A DNA stretch of 64,000 nucleotides from Phoronis australis (GCA_002633005.1 NMRA01000472.1:186613-250612); one strand, 5' to 3'; shown: positions 39,422 to 52,920, counted from the stretch's first letter. Numbers and translations: made by a program. The notes: generated by a model not told the origin, from the sequence alone.

Positions 39422-42400
39422 TTATCTTGGCCAGTTTAATTTAAATTATTTGAGATTACAAGATTATTTCAGACAACGTGTTAGGGTTCAAGTATTTGTG
39501 CAGTGAAAGATTGATTTGGCGCAGGCTATTTTAATGCCGTCATCAAAGCTTAGGAGTACTGAGTTACCGTTAAGGTAAGGCCGTGCGGCTTGTGCCGCCT
39601 TGTAGAATTTACATTACCTTGGTGACCAAGAAGAGGTGAGATTTTGTCGACTGCGACTGTCGAGGGAGGTGAAGCGGTTATGAAACTCGTGGTATTGGAG
39701 TGAAAAATGTTTCAACGGGGGAGGAGCGGGTGTTGAAAATTGTGAGGAGACCGTAGGGGTCGCAGTTTAAATTACCAGGACCCCGATGTCAGTATGCTTA
39801 TAGTACCCACTAAAAATACCCTAACCCGGCAAAACTACAAAGTCTTGTCATATAATAACACAAGTGCACCATAAGCAAGTTCAAAGAGGCAAGTTCAAAG
39901 AGGCAAGTTTTTCGAACGTTCGGCGAGACCACGGGACTATAATGCAAGAAGTCAGTGCGTAACAAGTAAAATGCACATTAGCAAACGGCTGCTTCTGAGC
40001 TTGTTCTACCATGGCTTCGACGGCGATGTTGAAATCTATAGAGAAAAACGGCACACGTCAGATGGCGTGACAGTTCTATGAATTTGGTCTTTAAAAACTA
40101 AGTATACGTAGCTCGAGATCTCTTTCTCACACATGTACAAAATATGACGATTATGCTGGGCCAAAAATTTCCCATATCGGCAAAACTAATTTTCCACGAC
40201 CCCGGTGTACGGCACACACTGAGGCACAAGTGTAGCCGGGTACTGTCGCAAAATACCAGCAAATACACAGACTAGAATTGACAATTTTCACCTCCAAATA
40301 ACCACTGGAATTGCGATAATATGGAACCAACAGAAACAGTGAAATTTAGCGTCCAAAGCTTTTGAATTCTAAAACTGAGTGAAAACTAAGTATCGACCAG
40401 TTGAGTGTTTTTTAAATCTGAGGTGTGTGAGGGGTACCATCGTGAACCGAAGACGGACTAATTTTGGACAGCGAGTGTTAACCAAGAACGCTAAACAGTA
40501 GGTTTTTATGGTTAGTGAGTTGCTTGGTAGCCCTATATCACTGTGCTTATCGGACTTCGGCTTTAGCGGTGATAACCGAACATTTATACATGTACCACGA
40601 TCGAGCCACAGGACACATACCAAGAAAGGCAACTTTCCCAATTAGGTACGGGAACCCTTCTTACCATTCTCCACAGAATACTTAATTACCACGCATCTCA
40701 AGAAGCGCTGCTTACGTACCACGCAAAAAGTTGCTACGAAATCAAAGATACATGTACGACCACATACAACTAACGCATTTATCACAGTCACAGCGTTGCA
40801 GGTAGGGCCTACTACTAGAGTTCTTAATGCGTGACAAGAATTCTTGTGGGTGTGTGGTGTTTTGCGGACCTCTATATGGCAATTTGGGTTCTGTGGCCTT
40901 TAATTGGTAAGAGTTTGATTAACACACATGGACTTACAGTTGTTGGTATCACCATAAGGGATAGTTCCGACAAACGCAGATAAGCCGCGCCTACCACACG
41001 GTTACCATTGTGACGGAACTCTATAATTATGTGGCAAGCGCACTTAAGCAACAGATTCTCTACAAAGTCAAGTTTTCTCGTGGGGGCCAAAAGAGCCGTT
41101 TTGAGTTACATAATTTCGGCCTGGGTCACTCTGTTGTGCCTGATGCAATTACGCACAGGATAGAATTGTAGTCCTGCTGGAATGCCCATCGACTCTCGCA
41201 CATGCATGACCTATGCATTGTATTCGAGCTTAGTTGCGACCCCGAGATTAGCAGCCAGACTTCGCACGTACTGAAAGGGGTTGATAAAGAGTTTTCTAAT
41301 GACATGACTCTTAGTACGCAATTCGGTTGAAAAACGGCGGAGCTGTGAAAAGTTTGATGGCCGTAAATTCCATAGCAAGATCCAACACCGCGGAACAATG
41401 CGTATGCAAACAATTTTCACACATGTGCCATGCAACCTCAGGCTCAACAGCGCAAGATCAAAGTTGGCATTCCAGGACCAAAGTTCTATGTAAAATAATA
41501 CATCTGGGGTGTCAAGTTTTTCCAGAAAGCAGTTAACAAGCAGAACGCATTGGTCGGACTACTTTCCAGTGAAAGAGCGAATCAATATCGTGGCTCAGCA
41601 GTGTTGATCATCGTGTAGTTTGAAACAGATAGCTTTATTTTAAAATTTTCGCAACGATGAATGCAATCATTCAAATTTTAAGTAATTCAAGTAAGCTAAA
41701 AACAGGTTTACAGAGTAGTGTATTTTTATTTTAAATCACAACAATACAGATAACAGCAATCATGAATTACTTGTTGAAAGTTATTAATTGATTCAGACGG
41801 AAAATCACCCACTATAAAATACGCTTTCGCATTTCAAAGTGGATCACAAAATAGCATATTGTAACGTGGAATAAATACACAGTTTTCATTGTTTGTCGCA
41901 CCTTTGAACAAGCCTTTGGTGGTGAACAACGGCACACGTAAAATATACCACAAAGAAATTTCTTTTCATTGCTTCACACCCATTTTTATTAGACAAAAAA
42001 TATAATATACGATAAACGAATGGCAATCGAAACTTCAAAGGAAATTACAATGGTCTACACAGCAGACCTATATGAGGAAAGAGAAATAAGTGTCCTATTT
42101 TACAAAAACACCCAGGACTGTGCATGACTTGCTATGTCATACAAAATCATACGGAGTCGTCTGATGCCACTAAGTTACCTGGAATCGTGTGTACTGCAGA
42201 GGCGATGCTTTAAATTGGAAAGTGAACAAGGCACGAAGTAAAAAACCTGGGCATAAACTTGGATACAACTATACGGTAACTCCCAAGTAGACTAAGTTAC
42301 TTCTTCAACACACACTGTCTACAAAACTAACAAGGCTGTCACGCAGAATACAGCAAGATATATCAAGGCTAAGTACTTCAACCATTGTCATCTGGAAAAT

Positions 42401-44096
42401 CGGAATGATAGCTAATATGACTTTCTCAACAAAAACAAGCTTTTCTGGTAATTCAAACTGATACATAACATTAGCTGTCACCTTTCAACTATCCAAAGGA
42501 AATGAAGAGAGGATACTGTGTGAACGGGGACTCTTAGTTAATATCAAAATGGAAAAGACTACAGAATAGAATGACCCTTCATATCAGGTGACCTTCAAAA
42601 GATTGCTACGCGGATAGAAGACAAAGATCTTAGAACACAGTTGATGTGAAGAATTTAGCCACGCATTCACGCAAAATTATGCATCTTTATAATGTTAAAT
42701 GGACCGTTAATGCAGCTTGATACAGTTATATTCTTCAGAAAAAAATCGGGCTGCAGTGACGTGTACATAAATGTGATCAACTTTTTTTTCCAACTACCTA
42801 TCCAAAATTTGCAAGGTTTTCTGATATTTTTTCTTTTGTCGAACAGGAGAAGTTTCAATTAAAAGTGACTGAGACAGTCCACAAAGAGCGGGGCTATTAG
42901 CAAGTACAATGCATGCTTTCGGTAACACAAAATATTAGATTGGCTTCTTTTACAAAGTAAATTTTTTATTTTTTAAAATTTCATTTCGAACATCTGAAAA
43001 CACTCAGAACCTGACAGCGTTTTCCCGTTCAGTGACTTTACCAGACGTAGGGGGTTCTGGGCGTGTGATAACATCTAGCTTCGGTTAACTGCCAAGCGAG
43101 CTCTTCTGTCGGTTGCAGTTGGGCGATTTTGGCGATTCAAAAACTAAACATGATCACCATTTGATGAAGATTTTAGAAATGCTATTGGTTTATGTTCAAA
43201 TATGATATAACTTAACTTTTATTTTCAACAGCACAACCCAGTCAGGGTAGATACGTTAATTAGAGCAATTATCGAACAAAAGAGAGCTGGCCCTCCAACA
43301 GTGAATGCCAGATGGAGTTAATCAGTCATGTAAGATATTGGCTAAATAAAAATACCTAACATGTAGTTGGACAGGTTGTCGAAAGCGGCTCTAAGAATGG
43401 AGCTGCAAAGATATCACAGGCCGGCTAGCCTGTTTCAAAATGAGTTTGCAACCACACAAATTGTCAGTCGCCCACTGTGACCGACCGATATCCGATGCTG
43501 TCACCTGCCGTCGGATTTGGGTATCAACGTAGCCATTTTTATTTTTCTGACAGAAATTCTCAGTGTCGTGACAAGATTTAGACACCGACTCACCCTCTCA
43601 GCGTGGTATGTAGGCCTACTCTCCATGTCCACACTTAATTGCTCCAAGTAAAATTTAAGCCTTCTCAATTATCCGGAAGTGATGAGAATTAGTTAAGACT
43701 TAGCTTTGAATAACTCCAGTTGTTTTTCCATTGCCATTGCCCGGGGCATGGCAATGCCCCATTGATTGTCATCAATATTCTGTGATTGTTAATTCACTTA
43801 ATTATTCTTTGATTGGTAACCTGGTAACTCGTTCATTGACCTCTGAATAAATTAGGCCAATAACATGTTGGTTTATGCATTCGCTTCAAGTGTATATGTA
43901 AGCGTACGGTACCGTATTCGCTTTTACTCGGGATTTTGCCGTCAAGTTTAATTGACCTTAACCTTGCCTCTAGGAGTTGTCTGTCTGCTGCAACGTGAGT
44001 TTTGTTTACTTATAGCTTGTATTCTTAATTATTAATCGTGCACCTGTGGTGTTCCAAGTGATGTGGCACGTGGAGAGGCAGCACCATTGCATGCTT
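39422..44096. other. Region downstream of gene C, no gene recognised
   Basis: 39990-40640 repeats gene A's downstream block, and 41180-41290 repeats gene B's. 41640-43600 is AT-rich with no repeat family or splice-supported frame. ATTGCCATTGCCCGGGGCAT (from 43730) is a small hairpin with ATGGCAAT. Open frames of 63-95 codons on the minus strand lack any support. Confidence 0.45.
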
Positions 44097-45164
44097 GCCA
44101 ATAGTTGGTTTGAAGTCCGTACTTTGAAAGTGTAGAATGTAGACACCGGTGACCTGGCTGAAGTCTTGAATGATATAAGCATCAAAAGCAGCTGATTGAC
44201 ATGTCCGTAAGCAACTGCTCATGTGACGTCATGAACATATATCAGCCTTTGCAAGTATACGTGTTTTTCCAATCCAAACCCTTCTTTGTCTCCGTGAGCA
44301 TAATTTTGAAATGGTCGCTGATATCGCCGGCCATTTTGAATGAGGCCCTAAAGTCGTGACTGTTTCGTTTAGATGGAAATGCACAAAGTAAGACCACACA
44401 AATCAGCTACAGTGCTTATAGTTACTCTAGACGACATAAAAACACATTGCATTGTTAGGTGTTTTGCACTCAACTTCAATGTGCACAGACATTTTCAATG
44501 AGGTAGTTTACGTAAAACGCTAAGAATCCAGTGTCAATTATCTCTCTCTATTTTATTGTTTTGGCCTTACAAAACTTGATCGACCCTGGGACATTTTGAT
44601 ACATTGTTCAATCCATCCCTGGAGCGCTTGTTACAGCAAATCTGAACGATGCTTAGTTTTGAAAATACATTCTGAAAATGCACAAAAAAGTGGATTAGTG
44701 AAATATGCTGTTTTAAGATACACTTGTAAAAAGAAGCCACCCACTCACTGCTTATTTTCATATTGTGAATATCAACACGTCTGAGTATTCGTTTCACCTT
44801 TGTAAGGAGACGAACGCTGGAAACTTCAACACTAGATGTCGTGGGACAGTGCAAAAGCAAAAATAAGATTGTTCATGACTTTAGGGCACTCGTGACTTTA
44901 GGACCTCTGACGGTGCTGTTATAAGAATTAAGATTCCCACTCGTTGCATGTCAAATATTAACCTAGACAGTGATTACGTTCTCTAGCTGACTAGAGACTG
45001 CGTAGCTCCTATTGGAGCTTATACACCTGTAGCTTTTCGGCGATATATACCTCACACTGACTAAAACATCAAAGTCACGTTGTTAGAAATACCTTTTGCG
45101 TTTTCAATTTTTTTCTTCGAGCAGTCCCTCATTCAGTTTCCAAAATCGGAAACTAGCCATTTTT

Positions 45165-46235
45165 ATGTGTCATCTCCGTCTGTTCGTCCATCCCGCATCC
45201 GCTGTTCTATCTTCAAAACACTTCGACGAATGTTCATGAAATTTTGCACTTACGTTCCTTCCATGGATGGGACGGCATGAGCAAACTTTGGGATGAATTG
45301 GACTACCGGTGTGCCCCCTAGTGACAATTTTTGTTTTTTACGTTTGCCTCTGTCTCTTCAAAGGTCCTCAACATATTTTCATGAAATTTGGAAGAAAGGC
45401 ATCTACTAGTTAGATGACACTATCTTTCCATTTTCGGATGAATTCGATGTAGTTTGTGCCACCTAGTGGCCATTTTTACTGTTTTCGAGTCTGTTTTTTG
45501 GCATCCACCCCTCTATCAACCGAACTGCTCTAAGGATGATCGTGAAAGTTGGCGTATATGTTTTCAGTGTGAAGAGGACAGTTGACGATGAGGATTTTGA
45601 CTACTGTGGCGCCTCCTTGTGGCAGTTTTGTTTGTTTTGCGCTAATAGCTGCATCTCCTAAACCCACTGCAGGATCTGAATTAAATTGAGTAGTTGTATT
45701 TTAATTATATGAAGCTAACAACAGATGACAACGTCTTTTGTCGGATCCAATGAAGGCTGCGCCCCTTAGTGGCGATTTTGTTTTTTTCGTTTTCCTTTGT
45801 TTCTCTGAAGTTCCGTGACAGATGTTTATTAAATTTGTTAAATAGCTTCATTTTAAAGAAGTGGTGGCATGTTCTGTTTTCAGATGGATTGGACGTTTTA
45901 GCACCATATAATGGCCATTTTTATGAAAAATAAACAATCCTAGAAGCACACCATGTGGTGCATTCATGGGCGCATTTCAACGCGCCACGTTGTTCTTGTT
46001 AACACAGCGCGCAGCAGGTTGTATGACGTCATATTCCGTGGCATATGTTCATGAAAATTGACAAATGGGTTTGTATTAGAAAGACGTCAAGGCCGTCCTA
46101 TTTTCTGACGGATTCGACCTATTCTGCTCCATGTAATGGCAATTGTCATGGTGCTAATAAACACCCCTAGACGTACACCGTTTGCTATGTAGTCGTGGGC
46201 GCCTTTCAACTTTCGCTTTGCTCTTGTTTATTGTT
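45165..46235 (+). mobile_element. Helitron-like element upstream of the unknown gene (allele 1)
   Basis: Starts near TTTTTATGTGTCATCTCCGTCTGTTCGTCC, with core repeats, an exact box GTGCCACCTAGTGG at 45456-45469, a 3' end at about 45993 (CAACGCGCCACGTTGTTCTTGTT) and a second end at about 46235 (CAACTTTCGCTTTGCTCTTGTT). Confidence 0.7.
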
Positions 46236-46255
46236 AGGAGGAGTGCATCACCACC

Positions 46256-46336
46256 ATGGAAGAGAAAGCCACTCAAACTGTTCTGAATAATGGATCTGGT
46301 AATTTTGTCGATACGATGGTGGGAAATATTTATAAA
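46256..46336 (+). other. Haplotype copy of the unknown gene's first exon
   Basis: Same 27-codon exon as 48624-48704, with Val instead of Leu at codon 9 and the same GTAAGT donor. It sits just before the single N at 46463, where the contig restarts 2.4 kb upstream. It is therefore best read as the other allele rather than a second gene. Confidence 0.75.
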
Positions 46337-47529
46337 GTAAGTATTGCATTACTGACTACAGTTGTATTTCCATGCATGGAAAATAAACTTCATCTAGCTG
46401 CTTGCAATTGCCTTACCGGGCGTAAAATGAGCAAAGACTACCTGGAAACACCATATGAGGTCNGCCAATAGTTGGTTTGAAGTCCGTACTTTGAAAGTGT
46501 AGAATGTAGACACCGGTGACCTGGCTGAAGTCTTGAATGATATAAGCATCAAAAGCAGCTGATTGACATGTCCGTAAGCAACTGCTCATGTGACGTCATG
46601 AACATATATCAGCCTTTGCAAGTATACGTGTTTTTCCAATCCAAACCCTTCTTTGTCTCCGTGAGCATAATTTTGAAATGGTCGCTGATATCGCCGGCCA
46701 TTTTGAATGAGGCCCTAAAGTCGTGACTGTTTCGTTTAGATGGAAATGCACAAAGTAAGACCACACAAATCAGCTACAGTGCTTATAGTTACTCTAGACG
46801 ACATAAAAACACATTGCATTGTTAGGTGTTTTGCACTCAACTTCAATGTGCACAGACATTTTCAATGAGGTAGTTTACGTAAAACGCTAAGAATCCAGTG
46901 TCAATTATCTCTCTCTATTTTATTGTTTTGGCCTTACAAAACTTGATCGACCCTGGGACATTTTGATACATTGTTCAATCCATCCCTGGAGCGCTTGTTA
47001 CAGCAAATCTGAACGATGCTTAGTTTTGAAAATACATTCTGAAAATGCACAAAAAAGTGGATTAGTGAAATATGCTGTTTTGAGATACACTTGTAAAAAG
47101 AAGCCACCCACTCACTGCTTATTTTCATATTGTGAATATCAACACGTCTGGGTATTCGTTTGACCTTCGTAAGGAGACGAACGCTGGAAACTTCAACACT
47201 AGATGTCGTGGGACAGCGCAAAAGCAAAAATAAGATTGTTCACGACTTTAGGGCACTCGTGACTTTAGGACCTCCGACGGTGCTGTCATAAGAATTAAGA
47301 TTCGCACTCGTTGCATATCAAATATTAACCTAGACAGTGACCACGGTCTCTAGCTGACTAGAGACTGCGTAGCTCCTATTGGAGCTTATACACCTGTAGC
47401 TTTTCGGTGATATATACCTCACACTGACTAAAACATCAAAGTCACGTTGTTAGAAATACCTTTTGCGTTTTCAATTTTTTTCTTCGAGCAGTCCCTCATT
47501 CAGTTTCCAAAATCGGAAACTAGCCATTT

Positions 47530-48598
47530 TTATGTGTCATATCTGTCCGTTCGTCCATCCCGCATCCGCTGCTCTATCTTCAAAGCCCTTAGACGAATGT
47601 TCATGAAATTTTGCACTTATGTTCCTTTCATGGATGGGACAGCATGAGCAAACTTTAGGACGAATTGGACTACCGGTGTGCCCCCTAGAGACAATTTTTG
47701 TTTTTTACGTTTGCCTCTGTCTCTTCAAAGGTCCTCAACATATTTTCATGAAATTTGGAATAAAGGCATCTACTAGTTAGATGACGCTATCTTTCCATTT
47801 TCGGATGAATTCGATGTAGTTTGTGCCACCTAGTGGCCATTTTTACTGTTTTTGAGTCTGTTTTTTGGCATCCACCCCTCTATCAACCGAACTGCTCTAA
47901 GGATGATGGTGAAAGTTGGCGTATATGTTTTCAGTGTGAAGAGGACAGTTGACGATGAGGATTTTAACTACTGTGGTGCCTCCTTGTGGCTGTTTTGTTT
48001 GTTTTGCGCCCATAGCTGCATCTCCTAAACCCACTGCAGGATCTGAATTAAATTGAGTAATTGTATTTTAATTATATGAAGCTAACAACAGATGACAACG
48101 TCTTTTGTCGGATCCAATGAAGGCTGCGCCTCGTAGTGGCAATTTTGTTTTTTCTGTTTTCCTTTGTTTCTCTGAAGTTCCGTGACAGATGTTTGTTAAA
48201 ATTTGTTAAATAACTTCCTTTTGAAGAAGTGGTGGCATGTTCCTGTTTTCAGATGGATTGGACGTTTTAGCACCATATAATGGCCATTTTTTTAAAAATA
48301 AACAACCCTAGAAGCACACCATGTGGTGCATTCATGGGCGCATTTCAACGTGCCACGTTGCTCTTGTTAACACTGCGCGCAGCAGGTGGTATGATGTCAT
48401 ATCCCGTGGCATATGCTCATGAAAATTGACAAATAGGTTTGTATTAGAAAGACGTCAAGGCCGTCCTATTTTCTGACGGATTCGACCTATTCTGCTCCAT
48501 CTAATGGCAATTTTCATGGTGCTAATGAACACCCCTAGAAGTTCACCGTTTGCTATGTAGTCGTGGGTGCCTTTCAACTTTCGCTTTGCTCTTGTTTA
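47530..48598 (+). mobile_element. Helitron-like element upstream of the unknown gene (allele 2)
   Basis: Allelic to 45165-46235. Box GTGCCACCTAGTGG at 47823-47836; 3' hairpin CAACGTGCCACGTTG near 48348. Confidence 0.7.
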
Positions 48599-48623
48599 TT
48601 GTTAGGAGGAGTGCATCACCACC

Positions 48624-49465
48624 ATGGAAGAGAAAGCCACTCAAACTCTTCTGAATAATGGATCTGGTAATTTTGTCGATACGATGGTGGGAAATATTTA
48701 TAAAGTAAGTATTGCATTACTGACTACAGTTGTATTTCCATGCATGGAAAATAAACTTCATCTAGCTGCTTGCAATTGCTTTACCGGGCGGAAAATGAGC
48801 AAAGACTACCTGGAAACACCATATGAGGTCGTGGCTGTCCCAAGCAGGATTTCTTGTTAACCTTTATACGCAACTGTTAATTGGCATAGTTGCATGTCCA
48901 TTCATTGTGTGCTCGATATAGTAATTTTACAGCAAACTCATTATGTAAGCACTGGGGCTAATTGATTTCGTAAATACGGGGTTTCTGCACTTGGGATAAG
49001 TGCAGAGCTGCAGGTCGCCAAGTCCCAAATATACATCTTAAGTGTGAATTTCTGTTTTTGGTCATACTGAAAGTCGATTAACATTCACCTGAAGGAACAG
49101 AAAGAAAAGTTACATCGCGTTACGCTGTTCCCATATAACCGTAGTTTTGAATGAGCTGTGGCTCAATTGACAGGTAGGCTTTCTGTTTTCCAAAAGCGAT
49201 GACTGGGTTGTCAGGCTGTGGTTCTGCTCAGGCAGACGGGACATATTTCTTAAAATACCCTTGCTTATCTCTGAACAGGTGAACGACTTTCACATAGCAG
49301 TGAAGACCCTCTCTATGGATGGTGATGCAGCGACGGCTCATCCTGTTTTTAATGGCATTGTTGATTCCGATATCTTATTGACTCTCCCAATTAGTCGACT
49401 AACAGATAAAGTACCTTGCAAAGACAAGAGGCTGAGACAAGTTCTGAATGCCTGGAAGGCAAATG
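48624..49465 (+). CDS. First two coding exons of an unrecognised gene (partial)
   Basis: Exon 48624-48704 opens with ATG in a strong initiation context (CACCACCATGG) and encodes 27 residues starting MEEKATQT, ending at a consensus donor AAA|GTAAGT (phase 0). Exon 49279-49465 follows a CTGAACAG acceptor in the same frame (VNDFHIAVKTL...LNAWKAN) and ends at G|GTATGT (phase 1). Together they give 89 codons with no stop, containing an SDILLTLPISRLTDKVPCKDKR stretch; no known domain is recognised. The allelic first exon at 46256 differs by one residue (Val9/Leu9). Later exons were not identified; an open frame at 51268-51507 could follow in phase but its splice site is weak. The start codon lies 26 bp after a Helitron-like repeat end. 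Confidence 0.5.
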
Positions 49466-49493
49466 GTATGTTTTCACTCGCAAATTATTATCT

Positions 49494-51749
49494 TATTCTA
49501 ATTTAAAGCATGGTAGGTCATAGCAGGTTCAGTCTGTTTTAGTAATTCAACAGTCATAGCATTACTCATAGTTTGGCCTACACTGGGGTCCTATGGACCA
49601 ACCTTCAAAATAACTGAGGTCCATTGACCCTGACCGATGCGTAATGTATATTGGGGAAAGATGGTCAATCTTTTATATCGATGGGAAGATAATTCAAGAC
49701 TGAAGTGAAGTGGTGGATGGTTTGCATTTCTTTATAGCTATAAATTGGAGCTAAGGCAATGTGCCTGTTTTTATTTTTTCAAGAACGTTTGTGTGTCCGT
49801 ATGCGTGTGCGTGTGTGTTCGTGCATGTGTTTGAGAGGCGGGATGCAAGACTAGAAGTTCGACTCAAAAATTGACCCATCGCATTGCGTGGAATTGGAAA
49901 TCACACGAAACTGTGGCACACAATTTGTCAATTCTTGAGTTGTGCCTCAAGTAAAACTTCAGGGTCAGAGGCGCCTCACAAGAATGTTGGCCTGTAATAA
50001 AAGCCAGTCAGATTTGGTGGAACCAGTAGTCTCCGCCACAGGGAGTATCTAGGCTCGCACTAGACTTTTAAAGTTATTAGTCAAAATGGCTAAAGCATCT
50101 GAAAACAGACCCGTGTACCATACACAAAAAATCCGGATTCGTACGGAAATCAAGTCTCCAGTACGCAAGTACGCACAGCCAGGCAAAAGTACGCAAATTC
50201 AGCAAATTCAAAAGACATTATTTGTATTTGTATTTGTAATCTAAACGGACGAGGTAGAAGATTTTAAAGTTAGAAATTAAAAAACATATTGTAAAATCAT
50301 TATTTTAGCCAAAAAGTTGAGCTACAAACTCGGAAAACTTCCTTCGTTTCATTCTCGAAATAGCCTGATCATCGGAGAATCGAGAAGCCCAATTTATCGG
50401 CATGTGTTTCACCGGCCTAACTCATAAGCAACGGCTTCTCTGGTTTGTGGATTGCTTACTTCATCTAATTCTGGCTGTTTATGGCTACATATGCACTGTT
50501 GACAAAATGGCAAAGCACGTGAGGTCACATATTCCGAGCTGTGAAGAAAGTAGCTTCTGAAAGAAGGGAACATCTGTTTTTGTGAAGTTATTCCAAAGAA
50601 TGACAATGTCTAATTCAAAGGACCGTGGAATTTACACTGCACGTTGTATGGCGTGTTCTTTGCGGACATGGTGACTGCANTATTCTAATTTAAAGCATGG
50701 TAGGTCATAGCAGGTTCAGTCTGTTTTAGTAATTCAACAGTCATAGCATTACTCATAGTTTGGCCTACACTGGGGTCCTATGGACCAACCTTCAAAATAA
50801 CTGGGGTCCATTGACCCTGACCGATGCGTAATGTTTATTGGGGAAAGATGGTCAATCTTTTATATCGATGGGAAGACAATCAAGACTGAAGTGAAGTGGT
50901 GGATGGTTTGCATTTCTTTATAGCTATAAATTGGAGCTAAGGCAATGTGCCTGTTTTTATTTTTCAAGAACGTTTGTGTGTGCGTGTGTGTTCGTGCATG
51001 TGTGTGAGAGGCGGGATGCAAGACTAGAAGTTTGACTCAAAAATTGACCCATCGCATTGCGTGGAATTGGAAATTGGAATATTCACACAAAAGTGTGGCA
51101 CACAATTTGTCAATTCTTGAGTTGTGCCTCTAGTAAAACTTCAGGGTCAGAGGCGCCTCACAAGAATGTTGGCCTGTAATAAAAGCCAGTCAGATTTGGT
51201 GGAACCAGTAGTCTCCGCCACAGGGAGTATCTAGGCTCGCGCTAGACTTTTAAAGGTATTAGTCAAAATGGCTAAAGCATCTGAAAACAGACCTGTGTAC
51301 CATAAGCAAAAAATCCGGATTCGTACGGAAATCAAGCCTCCAGTACACAAGTACACACGGCCAGGCAAAAATACGCAAATTCAGCAAATTCAAAAGTTGA
51401 GCTACAAACTCGGAAAACTTCCTTCATTTCATTCTCGAAATAGCCTGATAATCGGAGAATCGCGAAGCCCCATCTATCGGCATGTGTTTCACAGGCCTAA
51501 CCCATAAGCAACGGCTTCTCTGATTTGTGGATTGCTTACTTCGTCTATTAATGGCTACATACGCACTGTTGACAAAATGGCAAAGCACGTGTGGTCGCAT
51601 ATTCCGAGCTGTGAAGAAAGTAGCTTCTGAAAGAAGGAAACATCTGTTTTTGTGAAGTTATTCCAAAGAATGACAATGTCTAATTCAAGGGACCGTGGAA
51701 TTTACACTGCACGTTGTATAGCGTGTTCTTTGCGGACATGGTGACTGCA
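49494..51749. other. Haplotype duplication across N 50680
   Basis: 49494-50679 (1186 bp) and 50681-51749 (1069 bp) are the same locus twice. Most of the length difference is a 102-bp insertion at 50215-50316. An open frame starting MAKASENRPVYH is present in both; it is 79 codons in the second and interrupted in the first, with several amino-acid differences, so its coding status is doubtful. Confidence 0.85.
50215..50316. mobile_element. 102-bp insertion polymorphic between haplotypes
   Basis: The second haplotype reads CAAATTCAAAAGTTGAGC. The first inserts 102 bp starting ACATTATTTGTATTTG after AAAAG and ending GCCAAAAAG, so AAAAG is duplicated at both sides. AT-rich, with a TTATTTTAG acceptor-like right side. 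Confidence 0.65.
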
Positions 51750-52130
51750 CTGACTTCATAGCGTGTTAAGCTGACTATAATACTCGAGCCACAGTCGAGC
51801 CTCAAGCCTCGACTCGAGGTCTTTTCGCATGCAGTACGGTAGTACGTGTTCACAGACACTTGCAACGAATACTTATTCAAAACTCTTGTGAATGGTTAAG
51901 AAAATATCGGTGCAAAACATTGTCCAGTGCAGATTCAGCAACACATTTTTGCAGATATGTTTTTGTACTATGAAATGAGGTGTACATTAGGCATGTAGTA
52001 ACATAACTAAGTTCAGTAAGGACATCTTGTGTTGATTAACATGATCTTTTCACTAACCGCGTTGTCCCTCAACTGAACAACTTAAAGTATTCTGAAACTG
52101 TTTGAGAGGCAAGTAAGTAGGAAAAGTACC

Positions 52131-52295
52131 CATGCGCGTACTCAGGGTGGGGGCATGAATGAATCCCCTATTTGGCAGAGTGGACGAAAAGGTCCTAAAC
52201 CAAAAGTCCGAGAAAACGAGACAAAAGTCCACTAAAGAGGCAAGAATTTGGCAAAAGCTCTGAACTCTAAGCAAAAACCCCCTCCTTTTTTTAAG
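52131..52295. mobile_element. CATGCGCGCACCCAG-family element, 3'-truncated
   Basis: CATGCGCGTACTCAGGG followed by the shared interior AAAAGTCCGAGAAAACGAGA and CAAAAGTCCACTAAAGAGGC; no right TIR. Confidence 0.6.
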
Positions 52296-52651
52296 GCGGT
52301 CATGTTAGTGAAAGGTAAATTTGCTCTGTACGTGGAAATCTGCGAATTTACTGGAAAATCTGCAAATCTGGCGTTCAAAGTACTCCAATGCAGTTTTGGT
52401 CGTACACAGGTCTGTGAAAGCTAGCCATTTTCAAAAATTATTAGCCAAATACTTTCTCTTTTCCCAACCCTCGCAGTTGATAAAAATACTGTTACGTGGA
52501 CCGAACTTTTTATTTTTCATGTTATGCACAGGCCCTTTTCATAAGGAAAGATGTCTGCCTCCAGAAATAAACAAATGATTAACATTCCAAGCCATATACC
52601 AACCTAATAAGTTGGAGGGGATGTCGGCCAACATGGGTTTTATTATTATGT

Positions 52652-52920
52652 AAAAAAATTGGACAGAGGTTCCCCTTTACCCGAGTTACTTCTTGGATAT
52701 GCTGGCCACATGTGCATTTAAATGATGTTGACTATAAAAAATGGGCAGGGCTTCCCCCTATCCCGGAGTTGTGGCGGGGGGTACACCGGTCACACGGCAT
52801 TTCATTGATGTTGACCTGACAAAAATTCAGCCAGGAATTCTCTCTATCCCTGGGTTACGGCGGGGGTACGCCAGGCGTGTGGAAATTGTGATGAGCAAGA
52901 CATTTAGGTCCAAAAACGTT
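52652..52920. repeat. Three-unit tandem repeat, about 88-bp period
   Basis: Units begin near 52652, 52740 and 52827 and share CCTATCCC.GAGTT, GGCGGGGGGTACRCC and ATGATGTTGACT/CCT, increasingly diverged. Confidence 0.65.

Larger units (their letters stand above)
44097..48830. other. Haplotype duplication across N 46463
   Basis: 44097-46462 (2366 bp) and 46464-48830 (2367 bp) are the same locus twice, collinear and same orientation. The first several hundred bases are essentially identical; later parts carry scattered substitutions and small indels. The N falls exactly where the second copy restarts. Confidence 0.88.

Noticed and set aside
44567-44860. 97-codon minus-strand frame, also at 46934-47227
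   Set aside because: The two are alleles of one locus. Several of the few differences change the amino acid, and there is no splice context or recognised motif.
44097-48830. Biological tandem duplication of the unknown gene's first exon
   Set aside because: The copies are joined exactly at a single N and diverge like alleles; a contig overlap explains them.
51268-51507. 79-codon frame starting MAKASENRPVYH as a third exon of the unknown gene
   Set aside because: TTATTAG before TC AAA ATG would fit phase 1, but the tract is poor, the frame ends in a stop, the haplotypes differ at several residues and one has an insertion in it.
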